Part shown: in pieces, positions 52,757 through 61,537 of the stretch
Layout: the number at the start of each line of letters is the position of its first letter
How positions within the stretch are numbered: position 1 is the stretch's first letter
Assembly (NCBI RefSeq): GCF_020829495.1
Contig: NZ_JAIVFQ010000012.1
Location: forward strand, 62,001-126,000
DNA length: 64,000 bases
Origin: Nostoc favosum CHAB5714
Lineage (GTDB): Bacteria; Cyanobacteriota; Cyanobacteriia; Cyanobacteriales; Nostocaceae
Direction of reading: 5' to 3'
Position numbers and translations under genes: made by a program
The notes under the pieces: model-generated
The model's input: only the letters and a program-made list of their open reading frames with translations
Told to the model about the DNA's origin: nothing
Database searches by the model: none

Positions 52757-53209
52757 ATGCGTGAAATAACACCAGATCATTATAAAGAATGTCCACTTGG
52801 ATTAGGTTGTTCAGATTTCAATGAGCAAAATGAATATGGTGTACAACTCTGGCAAAAATGCCCAAATTCTAATTATTGTAAAGGTGTTTGTGAGGCATGG
52901 GACATACCAATAGAAATTTATAATGATAGAACGGTTGTTAATTTATATCTACCACACAATTATGATGAAATAACATTTGCTAAGGAAATGAAAAAATATG
53001 GTTGGGCAGAAGCAGAAAGACTACCATTGCATAGAGGTGAGCATTTCGATTTCTACACAATTAATAATGAACTATTAGTAATTGAAAATAAGTTTAAATA
53101 CGGTTTCGCTATAGCAGTTGATATTCGTCGAAAAAAGTATATTCAAAAATGCGTAGTTGATAAGCACGGTCTATGGTGGTGTACGAATGGTAGACCACCA
53201 AAGATTTAA
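52757..53209 (+). CDS. Hypothetical protein with N-terminal Cys motif (family member 2)
   Basis: 150 residues from ATG 52757, divergent from the preceding gene with only six bases between the starts. It begins with CPLGLGCSDF and KCPNSNYCKG, the same motif as its neighbour, followed by FAKEMKKYGWAEAERLP and a mixed alpha/beta end. The back-to-back starts mean both genes share one promoter region or overlapping promoters. Function unknown. Confidence 0.6.
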   Translation: MREITPDHYKECPLGLGCSDFNEQNEYGVQLWQKCPNSNYCKGVCEAWDIPIEIYNDRTVVNLYLPHNYDEITFAKEMKKYGWAEAERLPLHRGEHFDFYTINNELLVIENKFKYGFAIAVDIRRKKYIQKCVVDKHGLWWCTNGRPPKI

Positions 53210-53495
53210 AAATAAAGTGATAGCCTGACTCAAGAGGTAATTAAAAATATCTAATGTATGTTACACCCTGTCTAGAACTAAACTGTTTAGTTTGTACTTC
53301 ATGACAGCTAACAGGTCTTCGCCGGAACTAGCCTTTGTTCTAGCTATTATTTTATTTAAACTAACTAGAACAAAGTTGCCTCATTAACTGAAGTTGCGTG
53401 CTTATGCAAGACTACGATTAAAAAACGATGGTTTGGTATTGATAACGTAATTTTGTAGTAGTAATGAAGTGAATTTTCCCCTTTTACTGGTTTTA

Positions 53496-54173
53496 TTAGG
53501 CGATGGGTATAATTTCATCGATGTTGAAAACTTCAACTGTAGCATTTGGACTGTTCATATCTGTGGTTTGTTCGAGTAGGCGTGTTGCTTCCTCAAGCAA
53601 TGCACTTGCGTTGTGAAGCAGTGTTCGCACTTGGGTTAACTTGTTCCGCCGTTCGATACCAAGTTGTGCTTCTATATACCGCGCGTCATGCTGATGGCTG
53701 AGATGAATTACCCGTACTTCTTGTTCTTTCTCTGAAGGTGCAAACATTGCATTTTCGGCGGTTAGTTTGTAGTACGAGTACGTACCACTCGGCCGTTTGA
53801 CATTGTAGATGTGGAGTTCGCAACCAGGTGGCGCGATGTACTGTCCGTCGAAGTTGGTAAATCTAGTACGAATATTATCTAATGTGGTGGCGATCGCCTC
53901 GATGGCGGGGATAACACCTAACGATTCTGGTGATTGCGGGCAACCGCGCCTCATCAGCATCATGATAGCGGCAGAACGACGGGTCAGGCGAATTTGTTCT
54001 TGATACTGGCGCATTTGTTCTTCCCGAATACGAACAAGTTCGAGTTCTTCATCGGGGCTTAGTTGAACCGCACTCCCACAAGTTTTGTAATTCAAACAGT
54101 TGGCAGGGTCTATGCTTGGGTATTGCATCATACTGGCACAGTCAAATCCAAGTCCGCATTTTTTCTTGGGCAT
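53496..54173 (-). CDS. Hypothetical protein with N-terminal Cys motif (family member 3)
   Basis: 225 residues. N-terminus CGLGFDCASM...ANCLNYKTCG matches the Cys motif of members 1 and 2. A helical region rich in Glu/Arg (DEELELVRIREEQMRQYQEQ) and a domain with IAPPGCELHIYNVKRPSG and an acidic coiled end follow. It lies downstream of the relaxase gene on the same strand, separated by a 46-bp palindrome. Confidence 0.6.
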   Translation of the reverse strand: MPKKKCGLGFDCASMMQYPSIDPANCLNYKTCGSAVQLSPDEELELVRIREEQMRQYQEQIRLTRRSAAIMMLMRRGCPQSPESLGVIPAIEAIATTLDNIRTRFTNFDGQYIAPPGCELHIYNVKRPSGTYSYYKLTAENAMFAPSEKEQEVRVIHLSHQHDARYIEAQLGIERRNKLTQVRTLLHNASALLEEATRLLEQTTDMNSPNATVEVFNIDEIIPIA

Positions 54174-54295
54174 AGGTTACATCCTTTAATTCTAGTTACT
54201 TTTATAATTTAATATAGCTAGAACAAAGTAGAGTTATTTCCTATGGGATTATGGGCGAGATAAACAATATTAGGATTTTTGCACCTGAGCAAGAC

Positions 54296-54341
54296 ATCGT
54301 TTCTACGAAGTGTTCAAATTTGAACACTTCGTAGAAACGAT
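54296..54341. repeat. 46-bp perfect palindrome
   Basis: 54296-54318 and 54319-54341 are exact complements with no spacer (centre gttcaaatttgaac). It lies 74 bp beyond the relaxase stop. Perfect palindromes of this size are unstable unless selected; possible roles are terminator, protein site, or part of the transfer or replication machinery. Confidence 0.6.
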
Positions 54342-54414
54342 AGTAATTTCCAACGGCTTTTTACCCACACTCAGAGAGGCACTGTGGATTAAGTTTTCTC
54401 TACCAACAGATTTA

Positions 54415-55923
54415 CTATTGCTCAATACCTCTTTGCGATCGCGATTTATTCATTAACGCTTGTTGGGTAAAGACACGCAAGCTTTCAATCTGTTCGATTT
54501 CGTTTGTTGTTATTCGAGTTGGTATCTCTTCGTACCAGTTTCCCTGACTATAGCAGGTTTGCATCACAGGAGTATTATCCCCATGACGGTAAACAGTCAG
54601 AATATTGCCATCTAAACTGGCACTCAATTCCCGTCCCTTGATACGGGAATTATTGGTGACAAGCATATAGTCAGTAATTGTAGAAGACAGATGTTTGAGA
54701 GTAGAAGACAGAAGGTTAGGAAAAGGGGGAGTAGGGGAAGATTGCTCTTGCAGGATTTGTTGAGCAGTGGATAGACGGTTTTCTTCTGAAATATCTTGTT
54801 GTGGGTGCTGTTCCTTCAGATGCGGCTGTACTTTTTTCTTAACCTTATTTGCTTCCGACGTGGATTTATCTTCTAATTTTGGTTGTATTGTCGAAATTTG
54901 ATCTGGATAATTACTATTTAGTACTTTTGTGCTAGTAAATATTTTGGAGTTACTATCGGTATCGCCATTACCATCACTTGTACTGCTGCTAGTAGCTTTA
55001 TCAGTATAAACTGACTCATTATTACTTATGCCATTAGTATTTATGCGGTTAATTGCTCTGACTTTAGCTTGTTGAATTACTTCCTTATCTTTCTCTTGGT
55101 CGTATGTTATTCCGTATTCAGACAGCAGTTTGTTCCAACTATAGGGTTTGTATACTTGATAACCAGCGATTTTCACATCATTATGGATGTAGGTAAAACC
55201 TAGTAGTTCCTCCCCCCGCATCTTAGGCAATACCCCAATGTTGTTTCCCTCCAAGCGTTGGATGAACGTGGAGACAGTGGGACTATCCTTGATGGCTTCC
55301 CCTATTGCTTGGCGAATAATTTCCTTACTTGTTGGGGTTTTGTGCTTACTGTTGACTGCTCTAATACTTTTCGAGCGGTTGGGGCTGGTGAGTGCAGTTA
55401 TGCCATACTCTTGCTGTAACTTAGAGGCGACGGCTTCATTCGTTGTCGGTGTCACTTCTAACCCTAGTTCCGCCGCGATGCGTCTAGTTGAGACTTGGGA
55501 GTTGAAATAATCATAGGAATCATTAACTAAGCTGCCATCTAACCGAATTCGGGAGGCAATTATGTGCAGGTGTTCGTGGTCGCGATCGTGGTGGCGTACT
55601 GCAACGAACTGACTCGTAGCTGCTACTGATGATTCTTCCTTGGGTAAGTATCCCATATCTTTGAGATATTCCCTTGCTACATAACTGTACTGGCTGTCCG
55701 ACAAATGCTCGTGGTAGTTAGGGCGGTGTGCTATCGAGATAATGAGGTGGGCACACTGCCGTTTAACTGCTTTTTTGGTGTATTTGGTACTGAGGAACTG
55801 CTGGTTAAATTCATCTGGCTTTGTTCCCATCATATTAGTATCGACAATCGCAGCATCATCTTTCCCCAAGACATACTTGAGCGTGTCGAGAAAATTCGGT
55901 TTTTTATAAATGACGGGAATCAA
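54415..55923 (-). CDS. Relaxase/mobilisation nuclease (MobA/VirD2 type)
   Basis: 502 residues. The N-terminal relaxase domain carries motif III as H111-H-D-R-D-H-E-H-L-H120, the metal-binding His cluster of MOBP-type nucleases; candidate catalytic tyrosines lie upstream (Y79, Y81, Y86) as expected. The C-terminal half is a Ser/Thr/Asn-rich linker with a basic end. It would nick at oriT, bind the 5' end and carry the strand to a recipient. The MobC-like gene lies 41 bp upstream. No type IV coupling protein or secretion genes are in the window, so the plasmid is probably mobilisable rather than self-transmissible, unless they are elsewhere. Confidence 0.85.
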   Translation of the reverse strand: MIPVIYKKPNFLDTLKYVLGKDDAAIVDTNMMGTKPDEFNQQFLSTKYTKKAVKRQCAHLIISIAHRPNYHEHLSDSQYSYVAREYLKDMGYLPKEESSVAATSQFVAVRHHDRDHEHLHIIASRIRLDGSLVNDSYDYFNSQVSTRRIAAELGLEVTPTTNEAVASKLQQEYGITALTSPNRSKSIRAVNSKHKTPTSKEIIRQAIGEAIKDSPTVSTFIQRLEGNNIGVLPKMRGEELLGFTYIHNDVKIAGYQVYKPYSWNKLLSEYGITYDQEKDKEVIQQAKVRAINRINTNGISNNESVYTDKATSSSTSDGNGDTDSNSKIFTSTKVLNSNYPDQISTIQPKLEDKSTSEANKVKKKVQPHLKEQHPQQDISEENRLSTAQQILQEQSSPTPPFPNLLSSTLKHLSSTITDYMLVTNNSRIKGRELSASLDGNILTVYRHGDNTPVMQTCYSQGNWYEEIPTRITTNEIEQIESLRVFTQQALMNKSRSQRGIEQ

Positions 55924-55964
55924 ATTGAGGGAGTTTAAAGTGGATATATAGAACCTGTAATGCC

Positions 55965-56321
55965 TTATTTATCTTGGCTTGAGGGTGATTTGTCTGGAAC
56001 GTCTAGGTTAAATGCAGCTGCGATAGTCTGATCTACGAGTGGGATCGCATTATTGACAGTATCCAAAATTTGCTGGTTGTTTGTTTCCTTCGCTAAGTGA
56101 GATAACATCATCAGTTCGCTTTTGAGGTTTCCAGCAGTAGCGCGGATAGTTATCAAGTCGGCAGATGGTTTTGCCGTTAGTACCCGCCTTAACCCACAGG
56201 AACGTAAATACTCAGATGCAGTTACCCCTGTGGCGATCGCTTTTTCCTCAATGGTAGTTTTCTCTTGCTCAAAGAGGTATACCTTGATGGATTTGGTTCG
56301 CTTTATGGAGTTACTTACCAT
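55965..56321 (-). CDS. MobC-like plasmid mobilisation protein
   Basis: About 118 residues from ATG 56321 (a TTG at 56414 would add 31). Ribbon-helix-helix-like start (KSIKVYLFEQEKTTIEEKA, ATGVTASEYLRSCGL) and helical C-terminus. This is the layout of MobC relaxosome proteins, which bind oriT and help the relaxase open DNA. It directly precedes the relaxase gene. The start is uncertain because no clear ribosome site was found. Confidence 0.75.
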   Translation of the reverse strand: MVSNSIKRTKSIKVYLFEQEKTTIEEKAIATGVTASEYLRSCGLRRVLTAKPSADLITIRATAGNLKSELMMLSHLAKETNNQQILDTVNNAIPLVDQTIAAAFNLDVPDKSPSSQDK

Positions 56322-56621
56322 ACCTTGTTTCACTGCGGGACTGAGTGGCATAGTTAGAGACTGCACTGAGGGACTTGGGGATAACCGGAAATCTGACAAC
56401 AGGTGCGGTATCAATTGCGGACAATATCGCTGCTATTTTTGGTATAAACTATACCGTATGTAGATGCCGCCAGTGAGAGTACTGTAACTTGTGATAAGGA
56501 TATAAAGTAATATCTTATGGTTCGTCTTGTAACTGACACTGAAGCCCTAAACCTTATTGTTAATTCTGCAATTGCTGGGATGTAGTGATTGTATGGATTA
56601 TATGGCTATGTCGCCAGCGTG

Positions 56622-56690
56622 CGAACCGACAGGTCGGCGCTTCTGGAGCAGACGCTCCGCGAACGCTATCGCGTAGCGGGTGCTATCCAT
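56622..56690. repeat. Dispersed palindromic repeat patch
   Basis: GC-rich short palindromes (cgaccgacaggtcggcg-type, gcgaacgctatcgcgtagc) like those at 214-312. Confidence 0.55.
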
Positions 56691-56872
56691 CATCAGCATG
56701 GATTAAATTATACGTAATTACAATTATTTTTAGGTATTATTTTTTCAATCTGTTTATTTATCAGACACTATATGTAGTGTAAATGTCGAATTATATGCTA
56801 CAAGACCAGGACGATTAGTATTAAATGTACTGTCAATTAATCTAGTTTATTGATAAAAATCTAGTGATAAAA

Positions 56873-56896
56873 TGACCCCATTAGACATACCTTGTT
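56873..56896. repeat. 24-bp repeat, copy at 58250-58273
   Basis: tgaccccattagacatacc-ttgtt and its partner at 58250-58273 (one difference: tta/ttt) flank the putative ParR gene. Direct orientation. Possibly promoter or centromere-like sites. Confidence 0.6.
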
Positions 56897-57125
56897 TTAG
56901 TTACAGAAATGTACAGAGATAGCAATAGTCTGTTGTGGAGTGCAACTGTAGTAAATCAGATACAGAGCGGATCGTGGGGTTCTATCCTAAGTTGATTAAC
57001 TTCGACGAATGCTGAAATAATTGGGTTAATTTGCCCTCAGAATACCTCAATTATGGGGATTGTTAGAGTTTATTTTTCAGTTAATTATTTATTTTGATTG
57101 ACAAAAATCAAACCCAATTTCACTT

Positions 57126-57159
57126 AATTGGGGTAATTAGTGTGTCAATTGGGGTAGTT
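57126..57159. repeat. ATTGGGGTAATT iterons upstream of the putative parR
   Basis: aattggggtaatta (57126-57139) and aattggggtagtt (57147-57159) in direct order, 21 bp apart. Related copies lie at 58306-58319 and 58436-58449 before the actin-like gene. They may be binding sites of the partition adaptor. Confidence 0.5.
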
Positions 57160-57263
57160 CGGAGTAAATACGGGGGTGAGTTCTTCCACCGTATGGTTAA
57201 AGTAAGAGTATTGACAAATAACTTACTGAGAAGCTTGATTTGCACGTTAATAGAAGAGAAGCT

Positions 57264-57842
57264 ATGGCAAGAGCTAGTAAGCCAGCTGATTCGGTTGAGT
57301 TGGCGCGTATCATGCGGAATAAAGATATGGAGGACGGTATAGTAATTAGCTATCTCCAGTCGAAGAAGCGAGGGCAAACTGAATTAGTATGTGAGGCGCT
57401 GCGGGCGTATTACCTACCATTTGCGCTATCTGCTGCGGGGGTATCTGGTGTTGAATTGCAGTCAGCCCTTCATGATGCGATCGCGCAACTTGAAGTTCAG
57501 ATCATTAAAATGAAACGGACGTTTGGGATGGAGGGGTTGCCCCAGATAGTTCTTGTTAATGCTCATAGTGGAGTTTTCTCGCAAGGTGCAACCGGGTTAC
57601 AACCAACAGTTGGAACTAATGGCGTGGAAATAACTCCTATTTCAGCTAATTCGGTTCCCCCTTCCGTTTCTTTTTTTGATTCCACTGGGTCAAGTCATGT
57701 GTCGTTACCTGTTGCGACAGAACCAGTCGGATCAAATGTTTTGGGAGAAGATTCCGAAGATGATGGGTTCTTTAATAATGACGAGGATGACCTAATTGCT
57801 AAGGCAGAAATAGAAGTTGATGCAGGATTTCGTCTGGAGTGA
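57264..57842 (+). CDS. Putative ParR-like DNA-binding partition adaptor
   Basis: 192 residues from ATG 57264 (upstream ATG/GTG frames add eight). The first 60 residues look like a ribbon-helix-helix or ParR-type N-terminus (SVELARIMRNKDMEDGI, RGQTELVCEALRAYYLP), a coiled segment and a disordered, acidic C-terminus (DSEDDGFFNNDEDDLIA). Repeats lie on both sides, and the actin-like gene follows 960 bp later. ParR binds centromere iterons and the filament end; this assignment rests mainly on context. Confidence 0.5.
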   Translation: MARASKPADSVELARIMRNKDMEDGIVISYLQSKKRGQTELVCEALRAYYLPFALSAAGVSGVELQSALHDAIAQLEVQIIKMKRTFGMEGLPQIVLVNAHSGVFSQGATGLQPTVGTNGVEITPISANSVPPSVSFFDSTGSSHVSLPVATEPVGSNVLGEDSEDDGFFNNDEDDLIAKAEIEVDAGFRLE

Positions 57843-58802
57843 GGGGATTATGAGGATATCGGTGGTTAGGTGTTGGAGAAAAGCATACTCTCTACCTTTG
57901 CTTGTGATACTTGCGTAAGTCCTGTCCTTGTCCTGTTTGTCGTTGTGGGCAATATCTCCTGGAGTGCGATCGCGCAGGCGCAGTTGCCAGTAAGTGCTTT
58001 GCACCACTACACTGGGCGCATTTAGAAGGAGTTTTCGCTCAAGCACCTGCATTGCTCAAAGGTTCTATGAAACCATTTCAGCCATACATTTGGTCAAAGC
58101 CTTTGGTCGAGGGCATCAACAGTATTTGACCGAGCTGGAAAGGCGATCGCATTCTAGTTTTAGAGGTGCGATCGCCTAGAATAATCACTTCATATATCTC
58201 ATCTGTAAAAGCTGCGATCAAAAATTTGACAGCAAAGCAAATGTGTAATTGACCCCATTTGACATACCTTGTTATCGCCCAAGATTCCACAATAACGATA
58301 CTTTTTACTGGGGTAATTGCGGGGATGGTTGAGGTAATACGGGGTGTAATGATGACAATCGCATTGTTTGAATTACAGGCAAAAAGCTAATTTTGTTTAA
58401 TAATTCAACTTTTAGTTGATACAGAATTTGGGTGTGATTGGGGTAATTTAGTCATGATTTAGGAGGTGATTTGACAGTGAATATTAAAGCAGTTTTTAGT
58501 ACATTAGTGTACTTAGAATCTACGGTTTGGATTTGGTATTAGTGTTATGGAGTTACTTCAATTAGCCCCGTGGTAATTTGAACTTGGTTGCTTGCTGGCA
58601 GTTTGCAGTGCACTCTCTACTCAATGGAGTTGGTATGAATGCTGTAGCGCCATCGAAGAACATCGCCGTAATAGTTTTTTCTCTACGCACTTTGTATGTA
58701 AAAAAGCTGTTAAACCCTGTAAAGAAAGTGTTTTACACCACAGTATTTTTCCCATTTCGGTTAAATTGGGAACGATAGTAAAAGGTAATAAAAGATAAAG
58801 AT
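57843..58802. other. 960-bp region without a clear gene
   Basis: It holds a possible small frame (57911-58129, TTG start) with CPCPVCRCGQYLLEC, which has zinc-ribbon-like Cys spacing but no ribosome site. The 24-bp repeat copy (58250-58273) and ATTGGGGTAATT-type iterons (58306-58319, 58436-58449) lie before the actin-like gene. Confidence 0.4.
58306..58449. repeat. ATTGGGGTAATT iterons upstream of the actin-like gene
   Basis: tactggggtaattg (58306-58319) and gattggggtaattt (58436-58449), same core as 57126-57159, with further gaggtaatacggggtgtaat between them. Confidence 0.45.
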
Positions 58803-60047
58803 ATGCCCAAAACTAAGGAGAAAACAGACGTAAAAAAGGTAGTAATTACGATTGACATGGGTGCAAGTAAAACCAAGGCGATCGCTCAAGAGTATCCAGA
58901 GGGAAAGCCTGTTGTTTTACTTTTCGACTCAGAAGTAGCAGATATTGCTAAAGCTTCGATTGAGAGCATTCAACAAGAAGGTAATCCTGAATCTCGTACT
59001 TGGGTAGGAATAGGTGATGAATATTTCGCCTTGGGAGAGCTTGCCCGTCGTCGATTTGGGGGTATATCGCAGCTGAAGGAGCTAAAGTACGAACTAGCAG
59101 TCCCTAAAATTTGTGGTGCATTTTGGCTGGCTAAGGAGAAGTTGAACCTGGGTAATGATGTTGCAGCTTACTTGAGCATCCTGCTACCGCCTGGTGAAAT
59201 GCAAGACAAAGAACAGTTACAAGTGCGGTTGAAGGATGCGTTTCGAGGATTTGATACACCAGCAGGTAAGATGCGGGTAAAAATGCTTCGTTATGATGCA
59301 GCTTCTGAGGGTAGTGGGATATTTTTTCACCGTAGGCGAACGCTTGGCGATAATATGCCTGCTTCTATGTATGTGATGCTTGGTTATCGCAACGCAAGTA
59401 TTTTCACCTTTCGCAGTGGTTCAATTGGTGCGGGAATAACCAGCAATTTTGGTATGTCTTGGCTGGTGAATAATTTTACTTCCAAGACATCGGGACTAAG
59501 CCCTGATAATCCCAATATTATTGAGGTGTTGGTAGAAGCTGGAGTTAGTTGTGACTCCCAGGTGATGCAGAAACTCTCACGTAAGCGCAAAGGTGATGAA
59601 ATTCAACTTGATGGCGAGTCGATGTCCAAGGCTTTATTGCTTGCTAGAGATGAATATTGGCGTGCGATCGTCAGATGGTTGCGCTCGAAGATGGATGATG
59701 ATATTGAAGAACTGGTGTTTTGCGGAGGGACTGCGGATTATATTCGTCCAGAAATAGACGCTTACTTCCAGAAAGAGGGGATTAAGGTATCTTGGCACGG
59801 TAATATTTTTATACCTGATGAGATATCTTGCGGTATTGGCAATCGGATGGCGGATGTCTGGGCGCTCTACCAATATATGATTATTCAGTTTGATGAGTTG
59901 ACTGGTTATACTCGCTCTGAAGTTGTACTGCTAACTAAATCTGCTGAAGGTAGTACAGATAATCCAGATGAAGAAGTTAAACGTAAGTATAATTTTACGC
60001 CTTGTGAGCGACCTAGTACCTTTATTGCTGTGAACGAGAATGTTTGA
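58803..60047 (+). CDS. parM: Actin-like ParM/StbA-type ATPase
   Basis: 414 residues of the actin/Hsp70 ATPase superfamily. Phosphate 1 loop ITIDMGASKTKAIA at the start, phosphate 2-like FRSGSIGAGIT and adenosine loop-like VFCGGTADYI near 305-315. The fit to ParM of plasmids is good in length and order. Filaments of such proteins push plasmid copies apart. A second, ParA/ParB system follows, so the plasmid has two partition modules or this protein serves another function. Confidence 0.75.
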   Translation: MPKTKEKTDVKKVVITIDMGASKTKAIAQEYPEGKPVVLLFDSEVADIAKASIESIQQEGNPESRTWVGIGDEYFALGELARRRFGGISQLKELKYELAVPKICGAFWLAKEKLNLGNDVAAYLSILLPPGEMQDKEQLQVRLKDAFRGFDTPAGKMRVKMLRYDAASEGSGIFFHRRRTLGDNMPASMYVMLGYRNASIFTFRSGSIGAGITSNFGMSWLVNNFTSKTSGLSPDNPNIIEVLVEAGVSCDSQVMQKLSRKRKGDEIQLDGESMSKALLLARDEYWRAIVRWLRSKMDDDIEELVFCGGTADYIRPEIDAYFQKEGIKVSWHGNIFIPDEISCGIGNRMADVWALYQYMIIQFDELTGYTRSEVVLLTKSAEGSTDNPDEEVKRKYNFTPCERPSTFIAVNENV

Positions 60048-60632
60048 TTAGCTCAGAAAAAGTAGTGTAGTTACAAGGACTGCAACTACACTTCTGGGAT
60101 GCTTTTTACGTAACTTCTCAATAACCACTGCAATAATGAGCCGATTACTCGTGGTTAGGTGAGAATAGCTAGTTATAGGGGGATTGAAAATACTTCCTTG
60201 TTGGCAGCGCCCCTTTCTCTAATGACATCAGGTAGATAGAGAATATTGTCATCCCGCTTCAATCGAGTACACTGTGAACAAAGACTGTTGTTCAGCGTAG
60301 AATCTTCATGGCAGGGTGGTTATATTCTGTCAACAGAAGATTTTTCTTCTCAATAAGCTCAAAATAATCGCATTAATAGCTGCTGATTGAGACAGCTTTA
60401 AAGGTTGAAATCACACTAGAATTATGCCGTTGATTTTTATACTCAATAACCAGATCGCACAAAGGCCATAATGCTTTCCTACGGAACTGTTTGATTGAGC
60501 AAGTGCTGAGTGAATATCTCTTTGACGGTGTATATTTCTTTTAGTGTAAAATTCCAGGCTAGGCAATCTGTGTAACTAGGTCGATGATTACTTGCAGTAA
60601 ACATCTTTTTGATAGCAATCCTTGTTAGAAAA
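60048..60632. other. Intergenic region without genes
   Basis: About 585 bp of non-coding DNA between the actin-like gene and the parA operator. I see no conserved element apart from short AT-rich tracts. Confidence 0.4.
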
Positions 60633-60685
60633 ATGATATAACATTATCTCAAAATTCTTCGCCCAAACTGATATAACGTTATCTC
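60633..60685. promoter_or_regulatory. Two 18-bp repeats, putative parAB operator
   Basis: TGATATAACATTATCTCA (60633-60650) and TGATATAACGTTATCTCA (60668-60685) in direct order, 35 bp apart, each with a dyad (gatataac/gttatctc). They lie just upstream of parA and likely bind ParA or ParB for autoregulation. Confidence 0.6.
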
Positions 60686-60730
60686 ATGACTGGGAGTCGG
60701 AAATATAGTAATCAAGAAAGAGAAAAAATT

Positions 60731-61534
60731 ATGCCTGCCAATTTGACCCTTTCGATTGAGACAAACGCTGGAGGAGTGGCAAAAAGTACTATTTCATACA
60801 ATCTTGCGTATGAATTGGGTGTTCGTGGCTATTCAGTGGCACTATTAGACATCGATCCTAACGAATCATTGACATTATTTTGCGGATTAGGAGAATTTAA
60901 AACACAGGGAACAATGGCTAATGTTTACCATCCAGACTTCAATGGGAACTGGCCTTTAGTTACAGCTTGGGAAGGTAAGATTGACAAAATTCAAGTTTGT
61001 AAAGGCGGAAAAGAATTACACGAAACAATTCGGGAAGTTTCAAAGGATCTGCGTGGAGCTTATACTCTTGCAGATCGGTTGAGTGATTACCCCTTATCTC
61101 ACGATTTTGTAATTATCGATTGTCCTGCAACATTGGAGCCTTTACCACTGACTGCTCTTGCAGCTTCTAGCCACGTGTTAATTCCCATTCAACCTGAATA
61201 CAAGGCTTCTCAAAGTGCTGCGGCGATGATTGAGTGGTACTATTTCAACTGCAAGCGGCTGAGATTGAAACCGACTCCGAAAATATTAGGTATAGTTCCT
61301 ACTCGTTGGAAAAGTGATTGGGGAGCGCATAGAAGTATTGTTGAGGAACTTCCCCTAGTCTGTAAGAATTTGGGAATTCAGTATTTTAGCCCAATTCGAG
61401 AATCAGCTGATATTCTTAATGCTTCTGGTAGAGGGCTACCTCTGGGAATTTACAGACCCGGCAAAGAGGCAAGAGGAGATTTTATGCCAATTGTTGATGC
61501 ACTAGTTCAAGAACTTAAGCTAATAAGAGGTTGA
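60731..61534 (+). CDS. parA: ParA partition ATPase
   Basis: 267 residues from ATG 60731, preceded by a purine-rich site; an ATG at 60686 directly abuts the operator and has no ribosome site. Deviant Walker A reads NAGGVAKST; the signature Lys of ParA-type loops is Ala here, unlike the first MobD-like protein. Walker B is VIIDCPAT. Switch region and DNA-binding end follow. ParA moves plasmids on the nucleoid with ParB. parB starts 3 bp later, so this is a standard parAB operon. Confidence 0.9.
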   Translation: MPANLTLSIETNAGGVAKSTISYNLAYELGVRGYSVALLDIDPNESLTLFCGLGEFKTQGTMANVYHPDFNGNWPLVTAWEGKIDKIQVCKGGKELHETIREVSKDLRGAYTLADRLSDYPLSHDFVIIDCPATLEPLPLTALAASSHVLIPIQPEYKASQSAAAMIEWYYFNCKRLRLKPTPKILGIVPTRWKSDWGAHRSIVEELPLVCKNLGIQYFSPIRESADILNASGRGLPLGIYRPGKEARGDFMPIVDALVQELKLIRG

Positions 61535-61537
61535 TCG

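Larger units (their letters stand above)
56322..57263. other. Non-coding region, candidate oriT and centromere-like repeats
   Basis: Upstream of the MobC-like gene lies the inverted repeat ggtata-aac-tatacc (56441-56455), a candidate oriT or MobC operator. A dispersed repeat (56622-56690), a 24-bp repeat (56873-56896) and two ATTGGGGTA repeats (57126-57159) follow. No gene was found. Confidence 0.4.

Noticed and set aside
57911-58129. Small Cys-containing frame CPCPVCRCGQ
   Set aside because: TTG start, no ribosome site and no similar sequence recognised; kept only as a note in the intergenic entry.
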